Shown: one piece after another, positions 33,370-46,310 of the stretch
How positions within the stretch are numbered: the stretch's first letter is position 1
How the letters are laid out: the number at the start of each line of letters is the position of its first letter
Assembly (NCBI GenBank): GCA_021234155.1
Contig: JAJEKV010000106.1
Coordinates: 1,315,002 to 1,379,001, forward strand
Origin: Isoetes taiwanensis
Taxonomy: Eukaryota > Streptophyta > Lycopodiopsida > Isoetales > Isoetaceae
Direction: 5' to 3'
DNA length: 64,000 nt
Notes under the pieces: generated by a model
What the model saw: only the letters and a program-made list of their open reading frames with translations
Database searches by the model: none
What the model was told of the DNA's origin: nothing
Translations under genes and position numbers: made by a program

Positions 33370-36299
33370 ACAATACACAAAACAATCAGATAGGACACTT
33401 GGGCAATCCGTAGTACATTGGCACCTTGTTATTTTGTGTTAAATGTGGCATAACAATGATGTTTTTTTATTGCCCTTTATTAATTGCAAAAATTTCAAGG
33501 GCTAGGATTTCTCCTTCCCAACAATCTGTATTGGCTACAAACTAAACTACCACAATCTGCCACAATAACACGCGAATCTGTGTACTATCTGCCACAATCG
33601 GTGTACTATCTGCACAATAATACGCGAATCTCGGGGGGCGAAATAGGGTTCCACACCCATTTCCAAATCTTGCCCCACACATCTCCGGGCACCTATAGAT
33701 CCCAGCCGTCTGCGGGGGGAAGCTCATCTGAATTGCCAGAAGCTCGTAATAGGACTTCACAAAGTTTGAGTGGTCAACCTTCGGATGACACTGCCACACT
33801 CGACCCATCCCTTGAGGAGGGTTCAGCGGCAGAGTATTTGCCACTCGAGCCCAGATAACACTATCTATGTTTTAGAGGTACATCAATCCAAACTCTACTT
33901 CTTGGTTAGGGGTAGCAGTGAGACACATAGTCATTGAACATTTTTTGCGCATAATGTTATCTGTGATATAGATGAGAATGCTATTGTATATGCAGAAACT
34001 ATCCATGATTGAGTTCAGATTTACATAGTTTTCCTTGCAAATCTGAAGCATTCTAAGAGCTTCTCTGCATTTGTCTTACATGCAGGTGCATCTCAAGCAA
34101 CACTTTCTGTGACCCACCTATTGTAATTTCCTCAATATTTTCACCATGGTGAGTAAATAAGTTCTCATAAGTTAACAAGGTTTTGTTTAAGCTTGTTTAT
34201 GGAGGCTTTTGATATTGCAAATGCATGTTTTTGTCGTTGGAAGTTTTATATATTATATAACTTCAATGGCTGTAAACTTTTCTAGGTTTATTTGCAGGTT
34301 CTAAGCACCCCGCTCTGTTATTACATGTAGAAATATGGCAACTGCAGATGCTATGAAGGAAGTAGGTGTGATTTGTAGACTCTACAATTAGAGACAAGAG
34401 AGGTGCTTCAATTTTGTTGCTTTTATTTTTGCCACTCTGTGTGTTTCAGGCTATCGCTGTGGTTTGAAAGTTCTTGAGATTTTTTCAAGCTGTATCTTTG
34501 CGTCCAAAGAAGCCTGCACAACTGAAAATGCAGACAATCACTTATTAGTATAGATTTTGAACTATTCATGGCAGGTTAATGTTTTAATATAAAGGTACTT
34601 TGGCCCAGGTACAACGTTGCTAAACTCTTGACAATCATGTTTAAGTTCTTCGACTCAGACATCTCAAACAATAAAAGTAGTTCGCACGACATTTCTATTG
34701 GATAAACTCTTGACTATCATGTTTAAGTTCGTTCGACTCAGACATCTCAAACAATAAAAGTAGTTTGCATCTTCAGTAACATGTAACATACTACATATTG
34801 TTCCGCATACTCGCTAATTCTACCTGCATGTATTTATCTTATGCGTCTATCCCCTCTTTTATCTGGCCTGCAACCATCAGGAAGTCACGAGTACATTACA
34901 TGTACGTGCACAAATTATGTGTTCATTCCATGTAGCCCAACATAAGAGCTAGCAGGCTCAAGTCATAGCTTTAAGACTTGAGCTAAAAGGCTTGATCGTT
35001 CGAGAATGTCTTTGTGAGTGCATGTAGTGCCATTGAGACAGAAATTGAGACGGAGCAAGCTACAGGAAATCGCATTAACTCTAATGAATTGGATTTTGAA
35101 GTTAAGAAGAGGGCCATAGAAGTTGAAGTAGCAGAAAGAATGTAGCTAATTGAGTAACATTATAGTCAAATGATAGCCGCAGAAGAAAGTATATATGGGA
35201 ATTTATCAAAAGATATCATTTATATTGTAGAAAGTTATGAAGAAGAGCAAAGAAAGCAAGGCTTTTCACGAAAAAACATTAGGGGCAAAGAATGAGATGA
35301 AATAAATGTAGATTTATGTCAACTATACATGCCTTGGATTAACAACTTATGTGCCAGAGAGGTGTTGCATGATGCAATCGTGCATTTAGTGTTCCATCAT
35401 GATTTAGCTATGCAATCAATGTGCCATTTGCTAATTAGAACCTGATTATGTACTACCTAGATGGCATTTCAATTACAACGTAAAGGATATTTCCGACATG
35501 ACGACTTGGATATCTAGATAACTCTGAAAATGTTTGAGTATTGATAGCAATCATCATCTCTGTGTAACTAATGCTTCTGAATGTTTGCAAAGTAAGTTGA
35601 TTTGAGAGGTAAATGAACATGATCAGATCATTTGTAGCTGTAACAAAACTATTATTCTATACAATTATTGAAGGTTATTTCTTTGTCTGCTAGATTTGTT
35701 GCCACATCCTGGAAATGCATCCAAGATATTAATCCTGCTAGCAGAAATCCAGAAGACTGAAATGCAACACTCTAACTAAAAGTAATACGTGAAAACACTG
35801 CCATTTGTAGGGGTTTTAATCAAATGTTTCATTATCATACTTACCATCCCCTGTATATATAGACTGCAACTTACTGCTTAAATCACTGACTATCTAGGGG
35901 AACAACATATCAAAACACGGATCCTTTTTACTAATCTCCAGCACAAAAATTGGATAAATATTGTGCATTTTAATAACATGGTTCTCATCACATCATCAAG
36001 GGAGAAGTTTCACCTTTAGGTGTATTACTATCAAATGATATATTTGGCTCGAGCTCTCTCAACCATCATCGCTGGCGTTCCTGATTAAAATAACTAAATC
36101 TTGACAGAAAGACATTTTAGAGCTTCTAATCTCATTCTATTATTGATGTGCAGTCATATTAGAAAGAGTCTAAAGGCATAGAATAGGAGTTTAGATGGGC
36201 ATGGTCTTATAGATTTGGTGAGTTCCTATGCGGTGAAGCCATTACCTATCATGTTTGCAATAGTTGCCCATGTAAGCATTGTGAGTTCCTCACGTTTGT
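33370..36299. other. No gene recognised; short repeats
   Basis: A direct repeat (GTGTACTATCTGC) lies at about 33580-33613. A plus frame at 33484-33858 has a Ser-rich end but no domain. A minus-free plus reading near 35030-35300 (NELDFEVKKRAIEVEVAERM, then IVESYEEEQRKQG) looks protein-derived but is interrupted by stops and unassigned. Confidence 0.35.
34621..34766. repeat. 82-bp direct duplication
   Basis: Units starting at 34621 and 34703 share TAAACTCTTGAC-ATCATGTT, TAAGTTC, CGACTCAGACATCTC and AAACAATAAAAGTAGTT with very few changes. Confidence 0.8.
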
Positions 36300-36470
36300 C
36301 TTTTTTTTTTTTGAAGAATATAGGAATATATTAAACTACTAGAATGCGATCAAGTACAAGTTGTAGGTGCAACAGTTGCAGAAGCTTTATGCTTCTTGGA
36401 CTTCAGGTGATTTGCCGAATGCCTAAAGGACCTTTGGCAACAGGAAAATTTTAATGATTGCATGGTCATA
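36300..36470 (-). mobile_element. Probable L1-type LINE 3' end with poly(A)
   Basis: A T13-class run followed by GAAGAATATAGG on the plus strand reads as a poly(A) tail after TTCTTC on the minus strand. The same TTCTTC-A(n) ending occurs at 38.33 kb. Only a short piece is recognisable. Confidence 0.4.
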
Positions 36471-36644
36471 ATTCTTACCAATTGGTCTATATACATTGTC
36501 AATCAGATATTTCCTGTATGTGCCTTAATTCTATATGCTCATCCTTGTAGGTTGCTCTTTTCGCCCAAAATATAAAGGCAATGTGGCTATTTAGAGTGAC
36601 TTATAGTCATAAGCGAACTTGAATTTGGGATTGTTTTAGCTTAA

Positions 36645-36760
36645 GGCGATGGAATAGAATAGAATAGAATATGATTTTATCGTCCACGGAGACCAACTGG
36701 CCTATGGGACCCAAGTACAAAGAGAGAGCAGCAGGCGTATTACTACCAGGATTAAAAAAC
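36645..36760 (-). mobile_element. Retroelement end, family B, with ATTCT tail (long copy)
   Basis: About 110 bp are nearly identical to 53211-53315. They comprise the ATTCT tail, the hairpin core (CCAGTTGG, TCTCCGTGGACGATAAAA), CCCATAGG, an AGAGAG tract and TACGCCTGCTGCTC with AATCCTGGTAGTAA at the far end. The close match marks this as a recently active subfamily. Confidence 0.8.
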
Positions 36761-37429
36761 CCCCGCCCCGGAGCAGATGCTATTATGTTTGAAGAAGAAT
36801 TATAAGAACCAAATTACCAAACCAATGGAAGTGTAGACAAAAAGGGCTTGTGGGATTGTGCTTAGGTTTGGCAATGCTGGACATCCATGCTCTAATATCC
36901 TTTTCTTTGCTAGTTGGTTTTGTCTAAGTTTGCATGAAGCAGGGATTTTGCACCATTTGAGCAAAATAACACGAGTTAAACTTTGGTTAGCTGGATAAAA
37001 ACAACTAATCCATCAGCCTTTGGTGAGTGTTAGTTCTTGCTATTGTATTTAAGTTCACTTTCTCCATGGCATGCGGCTTATTAAAACTATAAACAACCCC
37101 AAATTTGTCGCTTACCCATTGTCAGTGTGCTAATGATGCTGGCTGTCATAAATAAAACATGTTATTATCGAAAAGACTATAAGATGCTTTTCAAAGCATT
37201 TATTTTTAGGATATCCATCTTCTTTCAGTATCAAAGCCAACCTTTTGGATAGATATTGTCTGATCTCCTCGTAGAATATCAATGGGCAGTTATAAAAAAA
37301 TTGGAAGGCATAAACTATATATCTATTATGTAGATGGTGGTTTGCCTATGAGGGATTCTTGAATGCATACTTGAATCAATTAAGTTATCTTTGCCTGATA
37401 TCGATAGAATAGTAGTGTATGTAGGTGTC
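36761..37429. other. No gene recognised
   Basis: AT-rich sequence with short frames; nothing conserved was seen. Confidence 0.4.
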
Positions 37430-38245
37430 TTTGGTAATGTATGTAGGAGTTTTACATTTGCTGTATATACCAAGGTTATGTGTTTTGCAATGAGAACCCG
37501 TTGTTAGGAAAGCAAGTTCTCATGTTTCTGGGGTTGCTCCGTTATAAAAGCAAGTTGTCATCTTTGTGGGGTTATCTTTGTTATTATCTAGTGATGAATG
37601 GTTTATAAACATCCTATGGGATTGTAATATGTCTGCATTCTCAATATCACAATTTATTGGCAGGACCAGATAGAGATACATTGAACGCAATTTTCTTCAA
37701 CTTTGCTATGTTTTATTCTTAACATTGTTCAATTAAGAGCATTCAGTTTGAGTTATATAGTTACGTGTAGGCTTGCCATCAAAATGCATGAAAAATAGTT
37801 CGTAGACTTATGTTGAAGTGTGTCTTCTATGTAGGTGCCTTACATTTGTTGTATATACCAACGTTATGTGTTTTGCAATGAGGAGCAATTGTTATGAAGG
37901 CAAGTTCGCATGTTTGTGGGGTTATCTTTATTAGTGCAAACTGAGAGATATGTTCAATGTAATTTTCTTCAACTCTGCCATGTCTTAATCTTAGTTATTT
38001 GGCTGTTTTATTATGGTTCATGGATCCCTTTTATAAGGACCATGTATCAAATTTTGGCATCATGAATCCTTTGTGCAAGGATCATGAGTTTTGGAACAAC
38101 CTTGCCCTCAAAAAAAAAAAAACTTTAGTTCATAGTTCAAGTAGGGGCATTCAACTTGAGTTCTATAGTTACGTGTATGCTTGCCATCAAAATGCATGAA
38201 GAAAGGTCCATTGACTTACATTGAAGTGGGTCTTCGCATATGCAG
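37430..38245. repeat. Tandem segmental duplication, about 410-bp unit
   Basis: Copy 1 is 37430-37835 and copy 2 is 37836-38245. Shared blocks in order: TACATTTG-TGTATATACCA, TTATGTGTTTTGCAATGAG, GGCAAGTTCGCATGTTTGTGG, TTTTCTTCAACT-TGC, TAGTTACGTGTA-GCTTGCC and ATCAAAATGCATGAA. Copy 2 has gained an A-run near 38110. It encodes no recognised protein. Confidence 0.8.
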
Positions 38246-38324
38246 GGCAAGAACTAGGAACGAAAGGCATAAATTCTCAATCTTGCATCTCTTAAGTTTT
38301 CTTCATTTATTCTACTTAACATAG

Positions 38325-38672
38325 TTTTTTTTTGAAGAACGTGTTTTGCTTCATATTATACACTCAAAATATTACAAAGTACTTCCAGAAGTAAGAAATG
38401 TCTCTGAAGCATCAATCACTTTTAGATGATCACTCCATATTGGAATTTGAATACGATCAGGCCAATTGGAGAACTGAAAGCAATTATACAACTTCTTACG
38501 AATTTCTTGAAGCACCACCTGAGAAGAAATACGCTTATCATAAAAGATCTTTCTTCGCCTTCGCTTCCATACACTCCATATTAGCCAAGACTTTGCCATG
38601 TGAAATGCAATCCTTTTAGAAGCAGTCCACTGATTTGGATAAATACCCAAAGGAAAGTGCTGAATATGTAGC
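38325..38672 (-). pseudogene. L1-type LINE ORF2 C-terminal relic
   Basis: Poly(T) at 38325-38333 is a poly(A) tail on the minus strand. The upstream minus-strand frame (100 codons, 38372-38674) reads FHMAKSWLIWSVWKRRRRKI, then FYDKRISSQVVLQEIRKKLY. This is the W--W--RN--F/I segment after the zinc-binding domain in plant L1 ORF2. The RT part is absent. Confidence 0.6.
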
Positions 38673-38800
38673 ATAATAACAGGGGGTTTTTTTTGTATTT
38701 TTGTACGGTTTTTCCAATGGTTTTTATATGATTTGATGGGCGTATTTCACAAGGCGTACTAATTAGTACATCTAGAGTGCCCATTGTATTTGCATACGCT
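38668..38800. repeat. Family C repeat (copy 1)
   Basis: It begins ATAACAGGGGG plus a T-run, then GGTTTTTATATGATTTGATG, GGCGTATT and TACTAATTAGTACATCTAGAG. It is homologous to 55868-56000. It adjoins the L1 relic, so its border may be an insertion junction. Confidence 0.65.
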
Positions 38801-39218
38801 TGAATTAATTTTAATGCCTCTTTTCAATAGTGTAGACCCATACATATCATATATTTTTCAGTTAAGTTTTATTTTTCGTATTATATTTTATTTTGCTCGA
38901 CATGCAAAGCTCGAGCAGCTCATTTTAGGGTTTTTTGCTGTAAGGGATCTCGATGATTAAGCTACCATTTAAACAGATCGTCGTTGCAGAGAGTAGCTTC
39001 TTCATAAAAAATGGTGGCAGATCTTATAACAGGGGGCGTGGTTATGTGGGCAAAGTTACGTTTTATGTTTCTTATGCTTCTGGCAGCATCGGATTTGGGC
39101 AGAGCTTAACCGGTTCCAGCAGAGAGCTACCTGAGTGCTTGTGCAGATTTTCATGGATTTAGCAAGGGATTTAGGTTTGCTGCTCAATACTCCACGGCTA
39201 CTCAACTACAGCAGAAAG
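38801..39218. other. No gene assigned
   Basis: AT-rich sequence, then a frame at 38953-39162 without a recognised domain directly upstream of the lactate dehydrogenase relic. Another ATAACAGGGGGC occurs at about 39026. Confidence 0.35.
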
Positions 39219-40290
<1,072 letters not shown>

Positions 40291-40296
40291 TTATAG

Positions 40297-40503
40297 GAAC
40301 CATTGTCCACACAAGAATTAGAGATTGCAATTCATACTGATTCCAAGCATGCAGACAGACTTCGTGCAGCATGTGCGAAACCTGAGAATATGGTAGCAAT
40401 GAAGAAATGTGAATTTATTGGAAGCAAAAGGAGTTTTGAAGGTCTTAAAAGGATAAGTAAAGCAGATACATCCCAGGTTTATGAATTATATTTGAGTGCA
40501 TGA
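40297..40503 (+). CDS. Possible terminal exon or relic, unknown protein
   Basis: After a pyrimidine-rich stretch ending in ATAG, an open frame reads STQELEIAIHTDSKHADRLR, AACAKPENMVAMKKCEFIGS, KRSFEGLKRI and ends KADTSQVYELYLSA-stop. Composition looks like a real hydrophilic, helical protein and the ATAG could be a 3' splice site. I recognise no family and no upstream exon. It may be a relic like the LDH piece 0.8 kb upstream. Confidence 0.25.
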   Translation, partial: EPLSTQELEIAIHTDSKHADRLRAACAKPENMVAMKKCEFIGSKRSFEGLKRISKADTSQVYELYLSA

Positions 40504-40509
40504 GCAATT

Positions 40510-41225
40510 CTGCTTTTTTCCCTTCTTGTGACCACTAATACCAATAACCAGTTCGTTGGGGAGAAGTCATAGCTGGATTTACCTGCTGCTGCAGGTGCAA
40601 TCTGTTCTTCCTCCAACGTTATAGATTCTGTAAAAAAATTGCTTCTCTCCAGAACTTATTTTAACAATTCTTCATAATATTATCTTGTGTGTTATCCATT
40701 GGATATGGCTTATATTTGAGAAGTCTTGTTCAATATTATGTGTATCTGATCTGAAACTAACAAATATAACTCTAGTCATTACCATATTATCTGTTATTCT
40801 ATTATCATGTATGTAAAGCGATGACTGCTAGATGCTTGTCAAAACCTCACCATCAGTTACCACGAAGCACAGCTGATCAATTTAGATGAGGAAACAATGA
40901 TATTTGGTCAGATTCATTGTAAAGCCTTGAAATATAAATTCTCTTAGAAGCATCCCTCTGAGTATAGCTGTTGGTGAATTTGCTATACCCTTTGTTTCAG
41001 CTGGTTAACCTACTAGATTAGTTAATCTTCTCGGTTGAGCCTTTTAATGTTCAAGCTAATGTATTTGAAGAAGTTTCTAAAAGGTGAGCTTCTAAATATT
41101 TAAACGATGGCTATCTAGTATACTTCAAATATTAAATCCTTAGTGCATATTTGGATTCCAAGGTTCAAGATGCAACCCTACACTATCTTTATGTTTTAAA
41201 TGTCTTTTATATTCTCACGTCTGTT
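40510..41225. other. No gene recognised
   Basis: AT-rich; nothing conserved was seen before the family A element. Confidence 0.4.
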
Positions 41226-41775
41226 TTTTTTTTATGGCCCGAAGGGCCAAAAATTTTTTTTAGTATAATAACCAACACATAACTACCATTGACATTAATA
41301 AATATAACCATTGGATCCAACACATTTAAATTAAAATCCCCCTTAAACCCCCTTTGGTTTGGGTGCATATTCACACGGGGGGTGACGTAGGGCAGCGAGA
41401 GCCCTCATAATTGTATTTTGCACGTACGAAATACAAAGATACTCCAAAAAGAGAATGCAGCTAGGACCTAAGACTACTCAGCTCTGCACACAAATATAAA
41501 CAGTGCTCCAATGTTTCAATGCACCGCTCACACATTGGGCAAAGTGGGCTTACTCCCGGCTTAAAGCGATGAACCATCTCATTAACTCTCAAAGAGCGAT
41601 GAATCACCTGCCAAAGTAGAACATTTACCTTTGGAGGATTATATTTAGACCAAACAAGGTTCTAGATGGATTGCCATTGAGAAGGCAAAGTCTGTAAGTG
41701 CCATTTTCGAGAAGGTGATAAAGTACTTGAGGAGGAGGCAATCTGTAGCATGAAGTTGTATATCTTATCTTCATG
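41226..41775 (-). mobile_element. L1-type LINE relic joined to a family A 3' end (copy 2)
   Basis: Minus-strand coding (about 41770-41430) reads NPPKVNVLLWQVIHRSLRVN, then EMVHRFKPGVSPLCPMCERC and IETLEHCLYLCAELS. This is a zinc-binding RT-associated domain with C-x2-C and H-x4-C spacing. Downstream on the same strand comes the family A core (41240-41420), then GGCCCTTCGGGCC and poly(A) (41222-41240). If the junction is original, family A is the 3' UTR of this LINE; only about 20 codons separate the two, so a deletion or a nested insertion is also possible. Confidence 0.65.
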
Positions 41776-42520
41776 AAGTTTTGATATTAATTATTTTGGA
41801 TATAATGAAGCTAGACATAGAAGCATGTCTTTGCTCAAGAAGTGTTAGAAGGTCTTTATTAGTGATTTGGTTCAATCCTAGATTTTAGGTTTTTTTATTC
41901 TGGGCTAATGCCTTATCCCTTATCCGATGCGAGTGCATGTTGGTCGATTGAAATAGGTATGTGATTGGCAGCTTAATCTTGGAACTTCCAAGATCGCATA
42001 TTTGCCTCAATGTTAAATCTGATCTAGATTCTACGATTTCAGAAAAGACATATTACGAAATACGGAATTTGTTTCTAAATATATAACTCATTTTTGTCCT
42101 CTTGCTTTCCCATATGAAGCATTTGCACAACTTCTTCTAAAGTTTCTACCATTTTGCTAGCCCATATTGCATGTCTATGATGTGCTTATATTTTCCTCTT
42201 ACACACTTTTATAGCATTCCACGGTGCATTGCATATCTATGATGTGTTTCACTTCTTCCTGTTATACATTGCTCTTTAATGTGAGTTGCAGTTGTTTTGC
42301 ACTTGCATTGTAGATAATGAAACCACAAGCTAAATATGTGACATTCTTACTTCCTTATGCCCATGGGGCATATATCTTTAACATGAGTATTAGGTCTACT
42401 TATTCGCTAAGATTCAAAGGAGGAAAAGTGCACTAGCAACTCTGTGGTGAGCCATAGCTCCACACATGCCTTTTCCCAAAAGCCTCAATGAAACAACCAC
42501 CTTTTTAAATTATTACTAGA
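41776..42520. other. No gene recognised
   Basis: AT-rich; short frames only. ATTGCATATCTATGATGTG-TT occurs twice (about 42165 and 42229). Confidence 0.4.
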
Positions 42521-43110
42521 GCCCGGCAATGCCCGGCACCATAACTAGTATATGTTAAGATAAGAATAGATACAACAAAGGACATCAATACCCAACAATG
42601 TGCAAAGACACATCGGGACAAAAAAATGGACATTCAAAAGAAAAAAAGAATCACTTATTATATCCTAACGACTAACTACCATTATTGGATCTATTGTATG
42701 GACACAACATGTTTAATAACCTGGAGTTGAAACTCAATCTAGTGATGTGTTGATAATTGAATTATTGGTGCAAGTTGCAACCTTGATAAACTAAACGATC
42801 TAATGGGAACCGAATCTATCAATCGCATGTTAGTTTTAAGTAATTAAATAATCTTCATAGAGCAAGTTGCTCTAAACATCCAAACTACCTTCAAAAACTT
42901 GCTTTATAATTACCTTACAACTACAATAGTTTATAGCATATATCTATATTTGATCATTGTAGCCATATGCCGCATGTGTCTCACATGGAGGCGAATTTTG
43001 ATATCGCAATTGCCAATATGATGCATATAAGACGTATATACCATATTAGTTCGATGCAAGACTCTAAGATCAAAAGATCAAATGAGCGTGTAAAAATTTA
43101 TAGAACTAGT
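42521..43110 (+). repeat. Family D dispersed repeat (copy 1)
   Basis: It begins at GAGCCCGGCAATGCCCGGCA. It is homologous in opposite orientation to 48690-49375 through the blocks ATGTGCAAAGACA, CTAACGACTAAC, TTGGAT-TATTG-ATGGA, GAGTTGAAACTCAATCTA, ACTTGCTTTA-AA and GCATGTGTCTCA-ATG. No coding was recognised. The class is unknown. Confidence 0.65.
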
Positions 43111-45459
43111 TTGAACTAATGCCAGAGAACTAACTCAACATAGTTACAGTAATACCAATGAGCAGAATGGAAACAATCCTTATAAGTAACATTGTTCAGA
43201 TAAGAAACCTATATGTAAGGGCATCAAAAACCCAAAATACCAATCATAAAGATCAGAACAATTAAAATATAGGGGAAGCACAAACTGTATTAGGGAAATA
43301 AATCATCAGAAACTTATTAGCCTACTTCACACCTTAGCATAGCAGTGCCACTATGTACAAGCAGAGTTTTAGCTCTAATAAGTGCCTTTATTACTAAAAG
43401 CCACTGAAATACCTGGTTTTCTTCAGTGCCAGTATCTATATTTTGGATTGCAGGAATAGATTGGGAAGCTTTACCATATCCTTGTCTACATATCTTGTCT
43501 ATACACCTGATAATTTGTATTTGGTACAAAAGCTCTGCTTGCCTCGTTTGTCACCACTTTCCTTACTGCTCATGCAATCCTCCAGACTAATGCTTTGTGT
43601 GCATGCAAAATGCCAAGTCCTGGTGTAGGAGCGTCCCATCTATGCCCTGTTTACAGAGTTTTGGAAGGGAAATTCGTCCTCAAAAATGACAGCTCCAAAT
43701 TCCATGCTTATTTAGTATGATAATAATAGTCACGGCTAAATCTCCGAGTAAAGAAGGTTTGCAAAAAAACCCATAGGGCAGAGCCCAGCAAAGCTGGCCT
43801 GATATCAAAGCAGCCTCCCATCATAAATTTCGGGACAAATTAGGTATTTTTGGAGGGCAAAATTCTGCCGAGAATGCAAAATCTTACCTGGATATAGCCC
43901 AGCAAATCCATGCTAAGACTGTTGGATTTTTTGCAGCCTCCCAGCAACAATATTGATATACATTTAGATAATTTTGAAATAAGAATATGAGTCACGAAAT
44001 TAGAATCCCATATTTGAAAGGGATATACTTTATTATTCCATCAACATAACCCCAATGTTTTTCCTTGCACATGGCCTTTAACTATGTCTATGTAGTGCCA
44101 ATAGAATTAAATGAGTCAAAAAATAGAACTCATTCCAGGAGTACTTGAAGCACACAAGCTATACAGATGAAACCATGCAACTCCTACAAAAGAGAGTCTT
44201 AGGAAAAACATTTGGTATAAACTAGTCTCGCCCTTGTCTACAATATGGTAAGAATTTGATCCAAAGGTATATTGCCACCAGGAAAAGCAGTTATGAAAGC
44301 AGAATTAACAGCCTAATGGCATGCCATAATGTACCATGGAATTAACCGTGCAACATTGCACTTCAAGGAATGTTTTAAGTTAAATACAAGTGGGTATACA
44401 CATCAAGGGCCAAATTTTGATACCACAAGTTATTCTTTTAAATAAGAAATACAATCAGCTTATTAGACACATCCAAAGGCTTATTCTCTAAAGGGTTACT
44501 GTTAAGTCACTCTCTTGTATATATGAGTAAGAGAAGCTAACAAGCAACATGCATACAAAAGAAAAAAAAAAACATTTTCATGCAATGTCACATTGGCAGA
44601 ATCCAACTAGACACACATTGGCAAAATCCAACTAGACATATATGACACATACACACACCAGATTGCTTTGTATAATCTAGGATGATCATAGTGTATTATG
44701 CCATTTGGGTTAGGGTTTTCTAGTACCTTTGGATGTTTGGTATTTGAAGTTAGGGTTTCAAAAAGATAGTTGCTTGGATTGTGTATTTTTTAGCATATAC
44801 CGTATTATGCTTTCGACCAATGGCAGAGATAGTTGTTATGAAATTTTGCTATGCTATGTTGAAATAGAATACTATATATGCAATATTTAAATGAATAGAA
44901 ATTCAGATATCTAGATATTCAAGTTGAAATTGTTTGAGAGCATCCAACATAAAGTAACGAGATAAAGCTATGTTAGTATTAGTAACACACTAGTTCTAGC
45001 ACAAATATATCTAGGATTAGAGGCCGCCCAGAGTCACAATTACTATAAAGTTATTGGGGGCAGGACATCCAAACACACATATGTCAATTGCTAAGTATTT
45101 GCCACACTGAGAAAACCCTAATTTCAGAATACCAAACGTATAAAAATATCTCAAAATCAATTTTCATTTTACATAACACTTTGGCAACAAGAAATTTTAA
45201 AATAGCAACCCTAAAAGAATAACACCCCAAACCATTGGAAAATTAGGCCTTGATTCCAATTTTGCAAGATAATGGCTGTCAAGAAAATTGAGAAAGATTT
45301 AAAAATAATTTCTTCTTATAAAACTAGTAGCCGGATCCAAAACCCGCATGAGGTGTTGGTTGAAACAGGTTTCATATCAGAGGTTTTATACTGTGAAATC
45401 TCGTATGCATATTAAAATATAGGAGATGGATGCGACTAGAATTTTCAAAACATGGCCAT
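43111..45459. other. No gene recognised; small duplication
   Basis: AT-rich. A 28-bp repeat (CACATTGGCA-AATCCAACTA) lies at about 44590-44635. Frames at 43.3-43.6 kb lack motifs. Confidence 0.4.
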
Positions 45460-45487
45460 TATGGCCCTTTTTCCACAGTAATCTTAA

Positions 45488-45596
45488 TCCAGTTGGGTTC
45501 CCATGACATAAAAATTCATCTTATCTTATCTTACCTTACCTTACCTTACCTTACCTTACCTTACCTTACCTTATCTTATCTTATCCTATGACTGTC
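45488..45596 (+). mobile_element. Retroelement end, family B, with TTACC/TTATC tail
   Basis: A diverged core (CCAGTTGGGTTCCC, ATGACATAAAAATTCATC) aligns with other family B copies. The tail has about 13 pentamers: TTATC, then a block of TTACC, then TTATC again. Confidence 0.6.
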
Positions 45597-45789
45597 ATAT
45601 TTTTATAAGACATCCTTTTGAGCTCCATGTCATAAATAAGATATGTCTTAAAGAAATTGGCAGTGTACCGAGGAGGAAAAGCTCTCATATGGCATGCATG
45701 GCCTTTTGATCCCTGGGCGTTTGGTACCTAGTCTTCTCCAGCTGATTCTCATTGTAAAAAATTGAAACTTAAATGTCTGTTTATTTTGT

Positions 45790-45945
45790 GATGGGTATTA
45801 GTCCCCCTCTTCTGTTTTGGTGATGGGGGTTTGTCCCCCAATTTTGGTTTGGGCTTATGCCCCCCTTTTTGTTTGGGTCCCATAACCCGACTGGGTTCTC
45901 GTGGACGATAAAAAGTTTATCTTTTATATTTGATCTTTATATTGA
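45790..45945 (+). mobile_element. Retroelement end, family B, longer copy
   Basis: GGGTCCCATAACCCGACTGG, GTTCTCGTGGACGATAAAA and a TTTATC-type tail. Upstream (45800-45870) are three imperfect GGG-TT-GTCCCCC/GGGCTTATGCCCCC blocks that can pair internally. Confidence 0.6.
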
Positions 45946-46310
45946 CATGCCTTCAAGGTACAATGATGCTCTCATTCCAGTCCAAGGATTCTAAGTATTA
46001 CAGTTCTAGCGATTCCAGTTTGACGATTACAGTGAGGAATCCAGCCTGGCCGCTTCTACTCCTCCTTCCTTTTTTTTTTGCGATATGCTTAAACGAAGGC
46101 AATGAAGGACACTCATTGGACATCTTTTGATGTCTTATTTTGTAGCAGGGGATTTCACCCGGAAGAAAATGGGACTCCAAAGTTGTACGGTATTCACATG
46201 TGACATGTCTTAAAAGTTTGTGTGGAAAAACTAAGGTATCTTATATGATTATGTGACCCAATCATATCTTCACAAATTTAAGACAGGAGTGTCGTGGAAA
46301 AAGGGCCTAT

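Larger units (their letters stand above)
45463..46307. mobile_element. Candidate TIR transposon, nested with family B ends
   Basis: GGCCCTTTTTCCAC at 45463 and its reverse complement ending at 46307 form a 14-bp inverted terminal repeat. TAT lies immediately outside both (45460-45462 and 46308-46310), consistent with a 3-bp target duplication. Two family B retroelement ends lie inside. No transposase was found. The TIR is short and could be chance. Confidence 0.4.
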
